A stretch of DNA of 64,000 nt from Saccharum officinarum (Eukaryota; Streptophyta; Magnoliopsida; Poales; Poaceae). Of the stretch, positions 1 to 11,553 are shown piece by piece. The notes under the pieces are model-generated. The model had not been told where the DNA came from, did no database searches, and saw only the letters and a program-made list of their open reading frames with translations. The stretch is taken from NCBI GenBank assembly GCA_020631735.1, contig CM036188.1, positions 10,706,214 to 10,770,213 of the forward strand. Direction: 5' to 3'. The first letter of the stretch is position 1; each line of letters starts with the position of its first letter. Position numbers and translations under genes: made by a program.

Positions 1-1455
1 GTCCACGGGATAAAACCAATGTTAATGTCTATTGTCCATGTGGGATAATGATGCCATCTAGAACGAGTTCATCAAACTCCACTGAAGTCAGTGTCCACAA
101 CATGTGACAGATCATTGATTTAATTAATTTGCACCTAAGGTAAATTAAAAATCACTATAGTGATGTTGTAATTTCCAATGTAAAATTTAGGGGGTTCCAT
201 ATCTTGTCATTTTGTTTTGGATAGTTGGAGGTAGTAACAAAACTGTGATCCTCACAACAACTAGAGGTAATCACAAAATATGTAGACCTCACAAATGATC
301 ATTATTAATGTTGGCACACACATTGTAGATAATCTCTATGTCTGAAACATAGAGTAGATCTCTCGGTAGTAGGCAAATAAATTGCTACTATAGGCACGGT
401 CTCTAGGCTGATACATTCGTATAAATATACCACAGCCAATGCTTAAGACTCTATCACCTGTGTGTAGCCTGAAATAATGAATGATGGTAGTCACCATAAA
501 AGTGTACCATTTTCATATTTTTAAAAACACTTATTTGGGACAACACAATGTAGGTAATCATCAAGTTTAAATAAATATGATGTAGACCTCTCAATGATGG
601 TGAATACTCCATAGGCACGGTCTCTGGGCCAAATAATTCAAGATGAATTAAGCACAACCAATGCCTAGAACTCCATCACTTGTGTTATGATCCCAATATC
701 TATCCAAGATATGTATTGGAAATTTTTGCATAATCTATTATTAATTAAGTAATAATTAATTAAGAGAATCTACCGTTGTTAAATCCAATTTATGGAAAAT
801 TGCCAAATTAACGAGGTCAACAAAGTACAGGAATAAACACTCTACTGTACTGATACTGTTAAGCACATACTGCTATAGTTGGCTAGTGGCATAACTATGC
901 CAATCCCGCAGGAGCAAAGCAAAATCCACTTCCTATGTTAGCTTTACTAGCAAAAATGGTTTGGCTGCCATTTTGCTTTTTCAGATTAGGCTCATATGAG
1001 CCTAAAATCATCCAACCTTAATTAACTATCAATTAATTAAGATGATCGATTTTGTTGCAATTAGAATTAATTGCTGAAGATCAAAATCGACAAACTATGT
1101 ATGTTTAGGCATGAACAATTTTATGGTCTAAAAACAAAACAATGTATAGGAGTAAAAACTCTACCATACAGTACTATTAAAGTCTATGATTGAAACCGAA
1201 AATTATAGACACAGAAAAATGTCTAAACATTATCATAGTAAATTCAATTGCAATATAATATCATGATGCAAGTTATGAGAATTGGCATGTCTCAAAAAAT
1301 TATCTACTTACACCAGGTAAATATTTTGCATCATGATTCATTTAAACTCAAGGTCTAAAATAAGCACTGTATCAAGTATAAATGCAATATATTGCAGTGG
1401 TGATATCCAAGGGTTAAACATAATGATACATACAGTACATTAATAATCTACTTAT
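1..1455. other. AT-rich intergenic or retroelement-derived tract, no gene
   Basis: No reading frame here looks like a protein I recognise. The tract is AT-rich and contains a degenerate repeat array (about 230-740) and a small perfect inverted repeat (arms 1260-1271 and 1326-1337, ATCATGATGCAA and its complement). It may be the remainder of the copia-type remnant that follows, but nothing in it proves this. Confidence 0.5.
230..740. repeat. Degenerate tandem repeat, period about 220 bp
   Basis: The motif TAGGCACGGTCTCT followed by a related stretch ending in CCAATGC...ACTC.ATCAC.TGTGT occurs at about 391-472 and again at about 612-692. The segments before each copy (ATGTAG.TAATC, GTAGA.CTCTC) are also related. 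Two clear copies are seen, with a possible third partial copy near 230-300. Confidence 0.5.
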
Positions 1456-1499
1456 TTGGATTATCATGTAAATCACAGGAGAAAGAAGGGTTTCTGTGC

Positions 1500-2580
1500 A
1501 AAATGCACAACCTTATCTCTTTCCACGGGAAAACGTTTCATCCACGGGCGGTTACTGGAAATCGGCCTTATGTCCGTGCGTGCGGCGCCGCTCGGCCTCA
1601 GGGCTGCCGCCGCCGGTGCTTGGAGCCGCCGGCCATGGGGTGCGGGGCTGGCCGCGACCCGCAGGCGCAGGGGCCGGCTTCCGGGCCAAGGCGGCCGCGG
1701 GAGAGGAGGCCGTCGGGTTGGCCTCCGGCTGCCGCGGGCGAGGGCGTCCGCCGCCGCACTGCATGGCCACAAGCGCGGGCCCGCAGGCCGGCCGCGAACG
1801 CCTGCCGCGGAAGAGAGGCCGCGGGGGGCACTGGCCGCCAAGGAGCAGGCCGGTCGCACAAGTCGCCAATTGCGGGGCGAGGCCACTGGCGCGGGCCGCC
1901 TGCCGCGGAACCACGCGTGCGCGCGTCCTGCCGCTAGGGCCGCATAGGCGCAGCGGGGAGCCGGCCGCGGTCGCCGCCGGCCACTGGTTCAGGGCCGCAG
2001 CGCAGGAGGCCGCGCGGGGCCGCCTGCCACAAGTGCGGGCACAGAGGCCGTGGGCGCAGGCAGCAGGGCCTCCGGCCGTCGCTCGTGCATCTTGGGGCCG
2101 CCGCGGAAGCCAAGAAACGTGCCGGGGACGGACGGGTCAGCAACTAGGAACTCACCGTGAGGAACATCGTCGTGTACTCCTGTTGGCACCGGTGAGACCT
2201 GCGTGCTTTTGTTTGTGGAGGCCGATTCTTCCTCTTGCAAGTGCCCGATGAACTTCTCCGATGAACTAATTTCCTCGGCCATGAAGAACGGCATCATCGT
2301 CGCTGAGGCCGTATGGCTTGTTCTTGCAATGGATGCAGCGACGCCCCGTCGAGTCCTTCGACAACGACGCCAGCAACATCTTCTCCGGCGAACTGCTCTC
2401 TGGTTCCTCCTCTTGGCGTAAGTGGAGAGCGAGCGTGTCTGATAACGTGTTCAAAAGTAAGAAGCATTGTATTCCAATGAACAGTATGTACATATATATA
2501 CAGAGCCTACGTGTGCAGTTACAAGTGTGAAAGAGAGAGAGGGGTGAAAAGACACCCTTCGATTAATCCCTAATTGAACA
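1500..2580 (-). mobile_element. Remnant of a minus-strand copia-type retrotransposon 5' end
   Basis: A 133-bp LTR-like segment (2448-2580) begins TGTTCAA and ends TTGAACA. Read on the minus strand it is followed directly by CGTTATCAGACACG, which resembles plant copia primer-binding sites. GC-rich, gag-leader-like sequence then continues to about 1560, with an open minus frame over 1989-2297. No second LTR copy and no integrase or reverse transcriptase remain in the window. I infer a truncated element; the lineage is not established. Confidence 0.4.
2448..2580 (-). repeat. Short LTR-like segment
   Basis: The segment has TG...CA ends extended to 7-bp inverted termini (TGTTCAA / TTGAACA). It is 133 bp long with an AT-rich core containing ATATATATAC, and has a primer-binding-site-like sequence on its inner (left) side. 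Only one copy is in the window, so the call rests on end structure alone. Confidence 0.45.
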
Positions 2581-3650
2581 CTAAATAATAATTCTCAACG
2601 GTGGTAATTAGATAAAATACATTTTTATAAGTTAACTTGCATGTAAAAGTTAGATTTATAAGTTAGATTAACAAACTTATGTATAAGTCAATATTGATAA
2701 CTTATATTATAATAACTTGTTTGCATAACTTATAAGTTAGATGAACAAACTTACATGTAGAGTAAACATTGATAACTTATATTATACTAACTTGTTTGTA
2801 TAACCTAGAAATATAAGTTGATGAATGATTTAGATGTAAAGGTAGTCGTATAAGTTATATACAAGAACTTAGATATACAAATTAATATCATAACATATTA
2901 GCAAAAATATGAAACTATGTACAAAATAACTATGTAATAAAACTTATAAATATGTAACATTGTAGACCAGAAGATTGTCACCACAACTTCTCGCTTTTAC
3001 AGATTTGTGGTCATTAAGATTCAATTAGATCGGATGAAGAGAAATAGTGAAAATCAATTCTACAGATTTGGGACAAGTGAACTTTTATGTATAATATTTT
3101 GTAGAACAAAACATATCATCATAATTTCTTAAAAGGTTATAAATTAAACTATATACAACACTTTTGTGTATAATATTTTGTAGAACAAATTTATCGTCAT
3201 AATTTATTATCAAGAATTGGGTCATGAGATTCAACTAATTGAGAAAATTAAAAGTGAAAAAAGAGAGAGAAATGTAGAAAGAAAAATATATAAAATAAGA
3301 AAAAAAGAAACGTCTCTGCGGAACGAATGTGACCCGTATGCACGGGACGTGTTCCCTCGATTCCTATGGTAGAGAAAAAAATGGAAAAAATAAAAGAAAC
3401 ATCCGCAACCACAGGCCGCTGTCTGCATCCGCAGGCCGCAAAATGAGCTGCACGTACCGTTCGCCCGATTCAAAACGAGGGAGCGCACGCTAAAGTGGAA
3501 GTTAGTTTAAACCAGGACTAATTTTTAACACACATACATAAGCAATCGAGTGAGCAAGACACTAGCTCACAAGCAGGAGGGGCAGAGTAGTAATTGATCA
3601 GCTGGTTTCAAAAAAGTAATTGATCAGCTAATATAAGCTATATATGTTTT
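2581..3650. other. AT-rich intergenic tract
   Basis: No gene recognised. Besides the 74-bp tandem pair, a second duplication of about 50 bp is present: TATAATATTTTGTAGAACAA with flanking sequence at about 3082-3130 and again at about 3161-3209. The 3231-3488 open frame on the minus strand is low-complexity and has no recognisable domain. Confidence 0.5.
2657..2804. repeat. 74-bp tandem repeat, two copies
   Basis: TATAAGTTAGAT.AACAAACTTA and the following sequence through AACTTGTTTG.ATAAC start at 2657 and again at 2731, with scattered substitutions. The unit is very AT-rich. Confidence 0.7.
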
Positions 3651-4530
3651 TAAGGCCTCTTTTGGATCGTTTAGAGCTAATTATTACATGCGGCTAAAAA
3701 TAAGTCTAACTATAAGCATTAGCTAACTAAAATTTAGCTGACATTGTTTCAATCCCTGACTAATAGTTAATAGCTACATGAATTACTACACACTGACAAA
3801 CGTGCCCTTGCCTTTTATATCTTCTTCCCTCTCATCTACCCCACTGGTCTCTCTCTCTCTCCCTCGAAATCCAAACTACTTGGCTTCTCCCATTTCTCTC
3901 ACTTGGCCGATCTCCATGCCCCAATCGGCAGCACCATTCCCCTACTGGATAGCAGCGCTAGCTCTTCTCGGCAGCAGGATGTCAGGGGAGAGGCAGATGC
4001 AGGATGTCAGAGCTAAGGCCGGTGGTGGTACACGGGACAAGGATCCGGCGGTGAGCGACGCGAGGATCCGGCAGCATGCCTGGGTCTGGTATCATGCCAA
4101 GCAAAGGAGGCAAGCCATGGTGACCATTGCAGTAGAGGTCCTCCCAGCGTGGGCGAATTCGATGACTAGGAGGGCGAGAGGATCAGATCCGGCAGCAGGC
4201 TTAGGAGTGACAAGCCAAGGAGGTGTGCCATTGTGACCTTTGCGTTGGAGGTCATGGTGGGCTTGACAGAGTGATGCCGTCATGAAACCACATTGAGCTT
4301 GAATTGCCAACATGTGCTGACTGACATGCGTGAGTTACTTTTGCTCGACTAGTGTGGGTAGTCTAAGTGAGTGTAGTGAGTCTCTTGCCTTGCATTGGAA
4401 TTAGGGTATGGAGCCTTCCGATTAACGTGAGGGGTGACATCAACTTGCTTATCAGCTACCGGCACTTGAGTTTTGCGACGCCCATGGATCCATGCCGAGC
4501 AAAACATCATTGATTTCAGCGGCACATTTA
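3651..4530. other. Intergenic tract, no gene recognised
   Basis: The first 130 bases (GGCCTCTTTTGGATCG...) look like a degraded MITE end. The open frame 3778-4236 (+) begins in a CT-rich tract and gives no domain that I recognise. I see no splice or promoter signals that would make it a gene. Confidence 0.4.
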
Positions 4531-4656
4531 GGGCCTGTTCGTTTGACCAGGAACAGTCACCGGGAACAATTCCCAGTCGGACTGATTGTCTAATTTGTAT
4601 AACTTTGATCAACGAGAATGATTCCTGCGCTCAATCCACCATAACCGAACAAGCCC
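4531..4656. mobile_element. Tourist-like MITE (126 bp)
   Basis: Inverted ends GGGCCTGTTCGTTTG and GGGCTTGTTCGGTT (reverse complement of the right end) are flanked on both sides by TTA. A 3-bp TTA duplication and short size fit PIF/Harbinger-derived Tourist MITEs. Confidence 0.75.
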
Positions 4657-5329
4657 TTAAGACCCGGATCGATTAGCAGCATATGGACTAAGGAGGAGGG
4701 GTTGTCTTGTAACGGCTACACGTGATGAAGATATAAGAATAGAATGGCGCCATGCATGTGCGCTGCGAGTTAACGAAGCTCTTAAAGTCGAAGTCAAGTC
4801 GATACTGTCTGATTTCAAGACAACTTGAAAACACTTGGGCCGTCGGCCATTGTATGGGCTGCGAGATATATAGGCCGTTTATTGGTTGGTTGTACTGTGA
4901 GAGTGTTAGATGGTTAGCTGGAGCCCATAGGGCCATAATGATTGGACCATACTTAGGGTGTGTTTGGTTCACTTCCTCACCAAGCCTGGCTAGCAAAACT
5001 AAGACAGGCTAGCTCTAGCCATCTTTAGCCAATGCAAGCAGTACATGTTTGGTTGTCTGTACTATTGAAGCCTGGCTAGGAATCAGTGTGTTTGGTTGCC
5101 TAATTTAGTTTGTATAGAATCACCTCTTCCTTCAACTGGTAAGTTTATCCCTTTGAGGACTTTAGTCGAACAGGCGGTGGGCATGCTCGGCGAGCACCTC
5201 GACGACCATGGCAGCAAGCCACCATGCCGCGCCCTGGGCGCACAAGTCAGTAGCCGTGACACCTGCGACACCTCCATAGCACAGGGAAGAATATCGGTGA
5301 GCTCGAGCCAAACCGTGAGCACCCACGCT

Positions 5330-5465
5330 ATCCGCCATGGAATCCACCTAGGCTTCTCCACCGCCCGCCATGGAAGCAAGTCGACCTCCATCTTCGCCAT
5401 GGAAGGCACCCAGGTTTCTCCACCACCCACCATGGAAGGCACCTAGGCTTCTCCACTAACCGCCA
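5330..5465. repeat. Tandem repeat around CCATGGAA...CTTCTCCAC
   Basis: The phrase GCCATGGAA(T/G)..CACC.AGG.TTCTCCAC occurs several times with a spacing of about 35-55 bases inside the 1.1-kb element. It generates repeated LPW and EKP tracts in the minus frame. Confidence 0.6.
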
Positions 5466-5649
5466 TCTCTGCTCCCTCATCCACCCATGCTTCTTCCTCT
5501 CTCCCTCATCCACTCGGTGGTAGATCTCTCGCCTCATCTCCTCTAGGGCCGGCTGCTCATGAAGCATCGTCTCCTCAAGATCCCACCCAGTGATGGTAGT
5601 CCCAATCCGCCGCCATGACACAGATCTCGCCTGTTGCCGCTCCTTTCTC

Positions 5650-5870
5650 CGCCGGTGGGGAGGAGGAGGAGGACCAGGACTCACCGACCGGTGGGGTGGA
5701 GGAGGAGGGGGAGTTGGCTCGTCGGCCAGTGGAGTGGAGGAGGAGGACGACGAACAGGCTCGCCGGCCAATGGGGTGGACGAGGAGAAGGACAAATAGGC
5801 TCGCCAGCCGGTGGGGTGGAGGAGGAGGAGGAGGAGCAGGCTCCTCGGCCGGCGGGGTGAAAAAGAACAC
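5650..5870. repeat. About 40-bp tandem repeat, five to six copies
   Basis: The anchor GTGGGGTGGAGGAGGAGG recurs near 5653, 5691, 5729, 5770, 5811 and 5852 with intervening GGCTCGTCGGCC. Spacing is 38-41 bases. The translated proline- and glycine-rich frames are products of this repeat. Confidence 0.8.
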
Positions 5871-6319
5871 AACCGGAGGAGGAGCAGGCTCGTGAATGGC
5901 GTAGCGAGGGGTGAGCAGACTCGTCGAGTCAGGCTTGTGCTAGCGACGAGCATGGAGGAGCCATTTTGGCTTAGCTAAGCCTGGCTAGGAAGCCAAATAG
6001 GCAACGAAACAACTGGAGCCTGCGTCTGAAAAGCCCAACTAGGGGCTAATCCACCTAACCAAACACACCTAGTGGACTGCAAAGCCTAAAATGTTAACAG
6101 ACAAAATATCTACTCCCATGTGCAAAGGAAAAATATCTGTAAATAATTTTTGTCTTTATAAAAGAAAGTCGGCAGCTCTCTCCGTTCGAGCACATATTGA
6201 TATATGTATCTTGTACCCACATTCTTTGAAGAACCTTGTAAAAATTAGATCGAGCATAGACGAGCTATTTATTTGATTGAACAACATTTTATTAGTCAAG
6301 AAACATTAGCATTGCTAAG

Positions 6320-6419
6320 NNNNNNNNNNNNNNNNNNNNNNNNNNNNNNNNNNNNNNNNNNNNNNNNNNNNNNNNNNNNNNNNNNNNNNNNNNNNNNNNN
6401 NNNNNNNNNNNNNNNNNNN
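6320..6419. other. Assembly gap (100 N)
   Basis: Exactly 100 N. The round number suggests a gap of unknown true size. Confidence 1.
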
Positions 6420-6422
6420 CAA

Positions 6423-6666
6423 GGCCTCGTTTAGATGCTGAAAAAATTTCAGCCTGATGAATAGTACCACTTTCGTCTTATTTGACAAATATTGTCCAAT
6501 CGTGGACCAACTAGGCTCAAAAGATTCATCTCGTGATTTCCAACAAAACTGTGTAATTAGTTATTATTTTTACCTACATTTACTACTTCATGCATGGGTC
6601 CAAAGATTGATGTGATGGAGAGAGAGTGAAAAATTTCTAACTTTTCATGTGCATCTAAACAAGGCC
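6423..6666. mobile_element. MITE, GGCCTCGTTTAGATGC family (244 bp)
   Basis: The left end GGCCTCGTTTAGATGC matches the complement of the right end (GGCCTTGTTTAGATGC) with one mismatch. CAA flanks both sides. Internal blocks AAAAGATTCATCTCGTGATT, GTGTAATTAGTTATT and TGATGTGATGGAGAG are shared with other copies in the window. Confidence 0.8.
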
Positions 6667-6795
6667 CAAGTACCATAACTTCCACTCGCCTGAAGATTTT
6701 ACGCTGCCACAGTGTATCCAAAAACCAATCATCATATCTTTCGTGAAAATTTCACCGTGCCTACTGCCTAGTACAGGCGCGATAAGAACTCTCGG

Positions 6796-7140
6796 GTCTC
6801 GTTTAGTTCCAAAATTCAGAATTTTAAAAATGCTACAGTAAAACTTGTGGCACATGTATAGAGTACTAAATGTAGATGAAATAAAAAACTAATTACACAG
6901 TTTACATGGAAATTGCGAGACGAACATTTTGAGCCTAATTAGTCCATGATTTGACACTAAAGTGCTACAGTAACACTTTGCTAATGACGGATTAATTAGT
7001 CTTTAATAAATTTGTCTCGCTGTTTCGAGGCTAGTTGTGCAATTAGTTTTTTTTGTTAGCATCCGAAAACCCTTCTGACATCGCACGAAATATCCGGTGT
7101 GACATTTTCGCCAAAAACTTTTTGGAACCAAACGAGACCT
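6796..7140. mobile_element. MITE, GGTCTCGTTTAGTTCC family (about 345 bp)
   Basis: The left end GGTCTCGTTTAGTTCC pairs with the right end (complement AGGTCTCGTTTGGTTCC). The interior carries GCGAGACGAACATTTTGAGC, CTACAGTAACACTTTGC and TTAATTAGTC blocks. It is a longer family than the 244-bp one, related to the copies near 54.75 and 61.2 kb. Confidence 0.7.
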
Positions 7141-7328
7141 GATTTCGGCATCTCTGTTCTACTGCACTGCAAATGTTGCACCAGCTAGGAATCTATCTGA
7201 ACGAAGATGTCAGGGCGCAGCGCAGCTTTAAAACTCTTTCTTTTTTGTTTTAAAGAATAGATGGCAGGTGAACAAATCTTTCATCTTTCTCCTTGTATTT
7301 TTTCAGAGGACTGGTGCAGAAATCAACA

Positions 7329-7330
<2 letters not shown>

Positions 7331-7395
<65 letters not shown>
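7331..7395. repeat. (TA)n microsatellite, about 32 units
   Basis: There are about 65 bases of uninterrupted TA. It explains the YIYIYI frames on both strands. Confidence 0.97.
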
Positions 7396-7397
<2 letters not shown>

Positions 7398-7602
7398 TTC
7401 TGTATTCTAATAGATGGAAGGAAAACAAGACGCATCAAATTGTTGTGCAGACCGGTGGCTGAGGCGATGAAGAGTTATCATCTGATCACCTGCAAGCTGC
7501 ACCTGCAAAGCATTGAAGCAGCGGGAAGGAAGGGTGGAAGACACTGAAACACACAGTAGACCGTACTGTAGGGTAAATGCGGAGGCTGAAGATGCTTTCC
7601 AA

Positions 7603-7843
7603 GCCCATGTTTAGATCACCTCAAAATTCCAAGTTTTTTCACTCTCTCTCCATCACATCAATTTTTAGCCGATTGCATGGAGTACTAAATGTAGGTAAAA
7701 AAATATCTAATTACACAGTTTAGTTCAAAATCACGAGATGAATTTTTTGAGCCTAGTTGATCTACGATTGGACAATATTTGTCAAATAAGACGAAAATGG
7801 TACTATTCATCAGGTTGAAAAAATCTTCAATCTAAACAAGGGC
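7603..7843. mobile_element. MITE, same family as 6423-6666, opposite orientation
   Basis: It begins GCCCATGTTTAGATCACC and ends TCTAAACAAGGGC. Internal blocks match the 6423-6666 copy in reverse complement, including GGACAATATTTGTCAAATAAG and GGTACTATTCATCAGG. CAA flanks both sides. Confidence 0.75.
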
Positions 7844-7847
7844 CAAG

Positions 7848-8450
7848 TTGCATCGGCCAACAGCCGCCTCCTTTTGGACAAATTTTACACCCTGCTCTGC
7901 TCTGTGAACGACCCTGACTGATGAACTGACCCTCTGCTTATTACTGTACCTGTCTTCTCATAACTCATAAGTAGCGGTAGCTAAGATCTCAAGCGACCAT
8001 GCCATTCCCTCGTTTTTAGCTGCAACGACTTACATTAGCCATTTAGCCGCATGCAGTGCAGGCTCACCTGATGACCTCAGGCATGAGCGCAAGGGGCCGG
8101 GGGTCACTCGCTCACGGCACCGATCAGGAATTCAGGATTCAGGAGACACAATTGAGGACCTTGTAATGCTTCGTATTATTACCGCGAGCAGCACGGTCAC
8201 ACAGTCTCGCTGAAGAGCAGGGGATTGAGGTAGAACATTCATTTCTGATTCAGTGATCAAAATAATCTTCCGTGTTACATACTACTCTGAACGCCTGGTT
8301 TCGATCTCAACGACCTCTATTCACCCTTTTCGGCTACTCTTATCAGTACGGCTTATCAGCTATGGTATAGTGTTTTTCTCTCACAACAAAACAGCCACAG
8401 CCGGCTTATAAGCCGCAGAAACAGTCTGCCGAACAAGGTGCATTTGCATA
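7848..8450. other. Intergenic tract
   Basis: No gene recognised. The tract contains GCATGCAGTGCAGGCTCACCTGA (about 8053-8075), which recurs at about 8549, and a TTCGGCT...GCCGAACAAGG pair (about 8329-8437) that looks like a degraded MITE. Confidence 0.45.
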
Positions 8451-8451
8451 T

Positions 8452-9505
8452 ATATAGCTGTCACCCTGTGTCAGTGTCTCATAGATCGAATAATTAAGTA
8501 CATATGATAAATGCCCTTGTTTTTAGATGCAAAACCAACGTATAGCATGCAGTGCAGGCTCACCTGAGTCACCTGATCTCGCTATGATTATTATTGGCCC
8601 TGTTCTGCAGGTCATGTTTCGACTTGTTTCAGTTTATTTCAGCTTATTCTCTCTCACATAGTACTATTGAATCAGCCGAAATCAGCCGACTTTTTCACCA
8701 GCCGAACCAGCCCATTACCGCGGCCATGCTTTGCCTGGACTGGACAGAGCGGGGCTTCCATACTTTAATTTACTCCGTATCCAGTAAGGAAATTACTGTT
8801 CGGTAAAAAGTTCGGTCTCTGTAAAAAGTTGATGTGATACAGTAGAGAGCCCAAATCAAATAGCAAATAACAGTAGCTAAAAACTTGAGTGCAAAATGCG
8901 TACATTGGTTCCATATTTTCAGAAAAATAAGCTGACAAGCAAAAACGTCACTCATCTATGCAACCAGCAACGAAGCCAGGAATCGACAAAGCCAGGGCTA
9001 GCTTCCTCTTCTTCTTCCTCCAGCCCCTCCTTGCTTTCTTCTTCCTCCTCACGGCGGTAGCCCGGGCTAAGCCCGGGCTCCATGTAAATCATGGCCGTAG
9101 GGGGCTGGAGCACGGGTAGCCCTCCGCTGGCTTCGTCGCTGTATGCAACCGTCCTAATCACGTACGGCCGAGGAGATCAAACAGGTTATAGCAAAACACA
9201 TTCAGGAGTACGTTCGTAAAGGCTGGTGATGCTGTCGGCCTGACTGTGGATCAGTGCATGAGAGGCTGTGCAATGCCTGGAGAATGAGAATGGTGATCGA
9301 CGTTCCTTTGGGCAATTCTCACGGAGAATGTTCGGCGGTTTCCGCGCTGCCTGCAATAATCGGCCGGAATAATCGTCGTCCATCGATGGAGCCCTGTGCA
9401 CTGCTTGCTTGCACGTGATGATCGATGCTAGCTGTGACTTGTGTTTTCAAACTGCAATCATCATGCATGCATGGGTGATTTTTACAGGGGTGCAACCAAC
9501 CATAC
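8452..9505. repeat. Segmental duplication, copy 1
   Basis: Blocks in this copy recur in the same order about 2.0 kb downstream. They include TATATAGCTGTC near the start, ATGCCCTTGTTTTTAG, GCGGCCATGCTTTGCC, AATGCCTGGAGA, GATCGACGTTCCTT, GGAGAATGTTC and CACGTGATGATCGAT, ending in CAATCAT.CATGCAT. Divergence is high but colinear. No gene is recognisable, and the copy is interrupted by a MITE and by a CT-rich insertion at about 8960-9150. Confidence 0.55.
8596..8713. mobile_element. Short MITE (118 bp)
   Basis: The ends are GGCCCTGTTCTGCAGG and, from the right, GGGCTGGTTCGGCTGG. ATT flanks both sides as a 3-bp duplication. TTTCAGCTTATTCTCTCTCA and AATCAGCCGA are internal. Confidence 0.6.
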
Positions 9506-10484
9506 GGCCGTAAAAAGCTTTTGAGTGTGATCTGAAGCAGTGTGTGTGTGCAACCTATGGATCCATCGAGCTCTCGGTGTGGTAGTTAGGTATTGTACGT
9601 ATTCGGTATTACCATGCAACCACACAATACGAAAACCTCAAAATAGTAATACTATAATGATATAAGGGGGTTCTTGCACAGCAGGGCAGCGGCGGCATCG
9701 TGCACAGCAGGGCGGCTGCGGCAGGCATATCTACCACCGCCCCCCAACACCGGACCGCCCTGGCGTCGCCCGGCATCGGCATGTCCCCACAACCGGGTGC
9801 CGCGGCGACTGCTCCCCTTCACCCGGCTGCGACGTCCTCCGTGCACCGGTGGTGGTGCCATCGCCCACTACAAGGGCGACTGTGACTTCACCCAGATCCA
9901 GATCAGGGGCGCACAGGAACAACAGTGGCGCCCTCTCACTCCCATCGACGGAGGCATCCTCGTCTTCCCATGCCTGAGGCGGGCGCAGCGGGCGGGGTGG
10001 GCACGGGGAGGAGAGAGAGCTGCGCAGGAGGAGAGAGACTCGCAAGGGAGGAGAGAGATGGAGGGGTATGGGCTGTCTTTTTAGGCTAGAAGTCCAAAAT
10101 AGCTCCCCTCAAGAGACTACTGGACTTCAGACTATTAGTCCCTCATAAGTCCCTCATGTTTTGCAAACTAGGAACTAGAAGGGACTAAAATGAGCTCACT
10201 AGTCTCTAGTCCCTTATAACCAAACAAGCCCTAAGTCTCTGCAGCTGAAGGCAACCCATGGTTTGGACTAATTAGAGCTTCATAACTGTTGTTTCTTCTA
10301 TAAATGACATGCTATATATCGGATGGGAACAAAGTAGTCAAGGCCGTGAGAGATCATTTATTTATCTATTAGGATTGGAAATGGAACATGCAAGGAAATT
10401 TGTGTTTTGTTCCGTGCTGATCTGGATCAGTACCAATATTAATATTGTGGTTTCTCACCCATCTCTGTTGTAGTAGTATATAAC
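9506..10484. other. Intergenic tract with GC-rich block and a MITE end
   Basis: 9661-10084 is GC-rich and includes a direct repeat of GCACAGCAGGGC. The overlapping frames on both strands have no recognisable domain. The stretch ending CCTTATAACCAAACAAGCCC (about 10230) looks like one end of a transposon whose partner I could not find. Confidence 0.4.
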
Positions 10485-11445
10485 ATATATAGCTCTGTCA
10501 GTATCACATAGAGTAATAAATTGATCTCTCATGCCCTTGTTTTTTTTGAGGTAGCTAGAGACCACTGTGCCCTTGTTTTAGGTGCGCAACGTTAGCAAGC
10601 TGGGTCACCAGCTGATAAGTCATGCATGGTGGTTGATGCATGCATGGCCGGGCTTTCTGATTAGGAGACCTCATGATTTCAGGCTCAGACGCACGGTCTC
10701 ATGCACTGGCAGATCTCGCCATGCTTAGGCCATGTTTATATCTAAAATTTTTTCAAGATTCTCCATCACATCGAATGTTTGATACATGTATAGAGTATTA
10801 AATGTAGACAAAAAACTAATTACACAGTTTGGTAGAAAACCACGAGACGAATCTTTTGAACCTAATTAGTCCTAGCCAAAGCCAAAAATTTTCGTGATCT
10901 AAACACACCCTTGCGCGGCCAAGCCTTATTTGTCTGGACATGGCAGGGGTTCTGTACTAGTTTATTCCGATCTTCTTACGGCCTTGGTTGATGCGCATGT
11001 ATTTATCTCAAGCCACATGTGTCGAAGTGGATTGGAGTGGAATTAAATTAAGTTTCATTCCAATCCACTCCGAATTGAAATGAATACACGTACATCCAAA
11101 ACAATGCCTGCATTTTCAGCGAGTGGATAGTATTGTTAGATAAAGACTATAGAGAGAACAAGGAACATATGGCTGTTCTCAACAGCATGCGTGTCATCAT
11201 GCAAGAAGGAATGCCTGGAGACGATCGACGTTCCTTGGGGCGATTCTCTCGGAGAATGTTCAGCGGTTCGCGCGCTGCGTGCAATGATCGATCGGCCGGA
11301 AGAAACGTCGGCGTCGCCGATCGATGGTGGTGCCCTGCACTGTATTACTGCACTCCTCGCACGTGATGATCGATCTGAGTTGTGTTTACCGTGTCTAATT
11401 TTCAAAACCGCAATCATGCATGGGATTACGTACGGGCGACAACCA
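10485..11445. repeat. Segmental duplication, copy 2
   Basis: This is the colinear partner of the copy at 8452-9505. The best preserved part is 11205-11445 (ATGCCTGGAGACGATCGACG ... CACGTGATGATCGATC), against about 9270-9500. The frame through this block in each copy gives a similar peptide (ECSAVRAL / ECSAVSAL), so it may once have been coding, but I do not recognise it. Confidence 0.55.
10728..10910. mobile_element. Internally deleted MITE (183 bp)
   Basis: GGCCATGTTTA starts the element after TTA, and CTAAACACACCC ends it. Internal blocks CTCCATCACATCGAATG, AATTACACAGTTTGG and GAGACGAATCTTTTGAACC belong to the 240-bp families seen elsewhere. It is shorter because part of one half is missing. 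Confidence 0.65.
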
Positions 11446-11553
11446 ATAAGACCATGCACAGTCGATCGTACAACAACAATAGAAGCATGCATGCAGTCTG
11501 TATCAAAACCTCATCAGAACCTTTCATCTTTATTACCTTCCATCTGATATTTC

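Larger units (their letters stand above)
4957..6069. mobile_element. PIF/Harbinger-like non-autonomous element (1.1 kb)
   Basis: The terminal inverted repeats are GGTGTGTTTGGTT on both ends (left 4957, right end complement at 6069), bounded by the 3-bp duplication TAG. Subterminal AAGCCTGGCTAG motifs recur near both ends in inverted orientation. The interior holds no transposase. It carries two tandem-repeat tracts and proline- or glycine-rich open frames on both strands that follow from the repeats. It is a passenger element moved in trans, by inference. Confidence 0.7.

Noticed and set aside
1456..2251. Overlapping GC-rich frames at 1.46-2.25 kb
   Set aside because: Open frames on both strands in several phases are typical of GC-rich non-coding DNA. 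Some start at non-ATG codons and no domain is seen.
5328..5870. Proline-rich protein gene (extensin-like)
   Set aside because: The composition follows from the 40-bp tandem repeat inside a non-autonomous transposon. There is no signal peptide and no extensin motif.
7250..7547. Frames rich in YI repeats
   Set aside because: They are produced by the (TA)n microsatellite.
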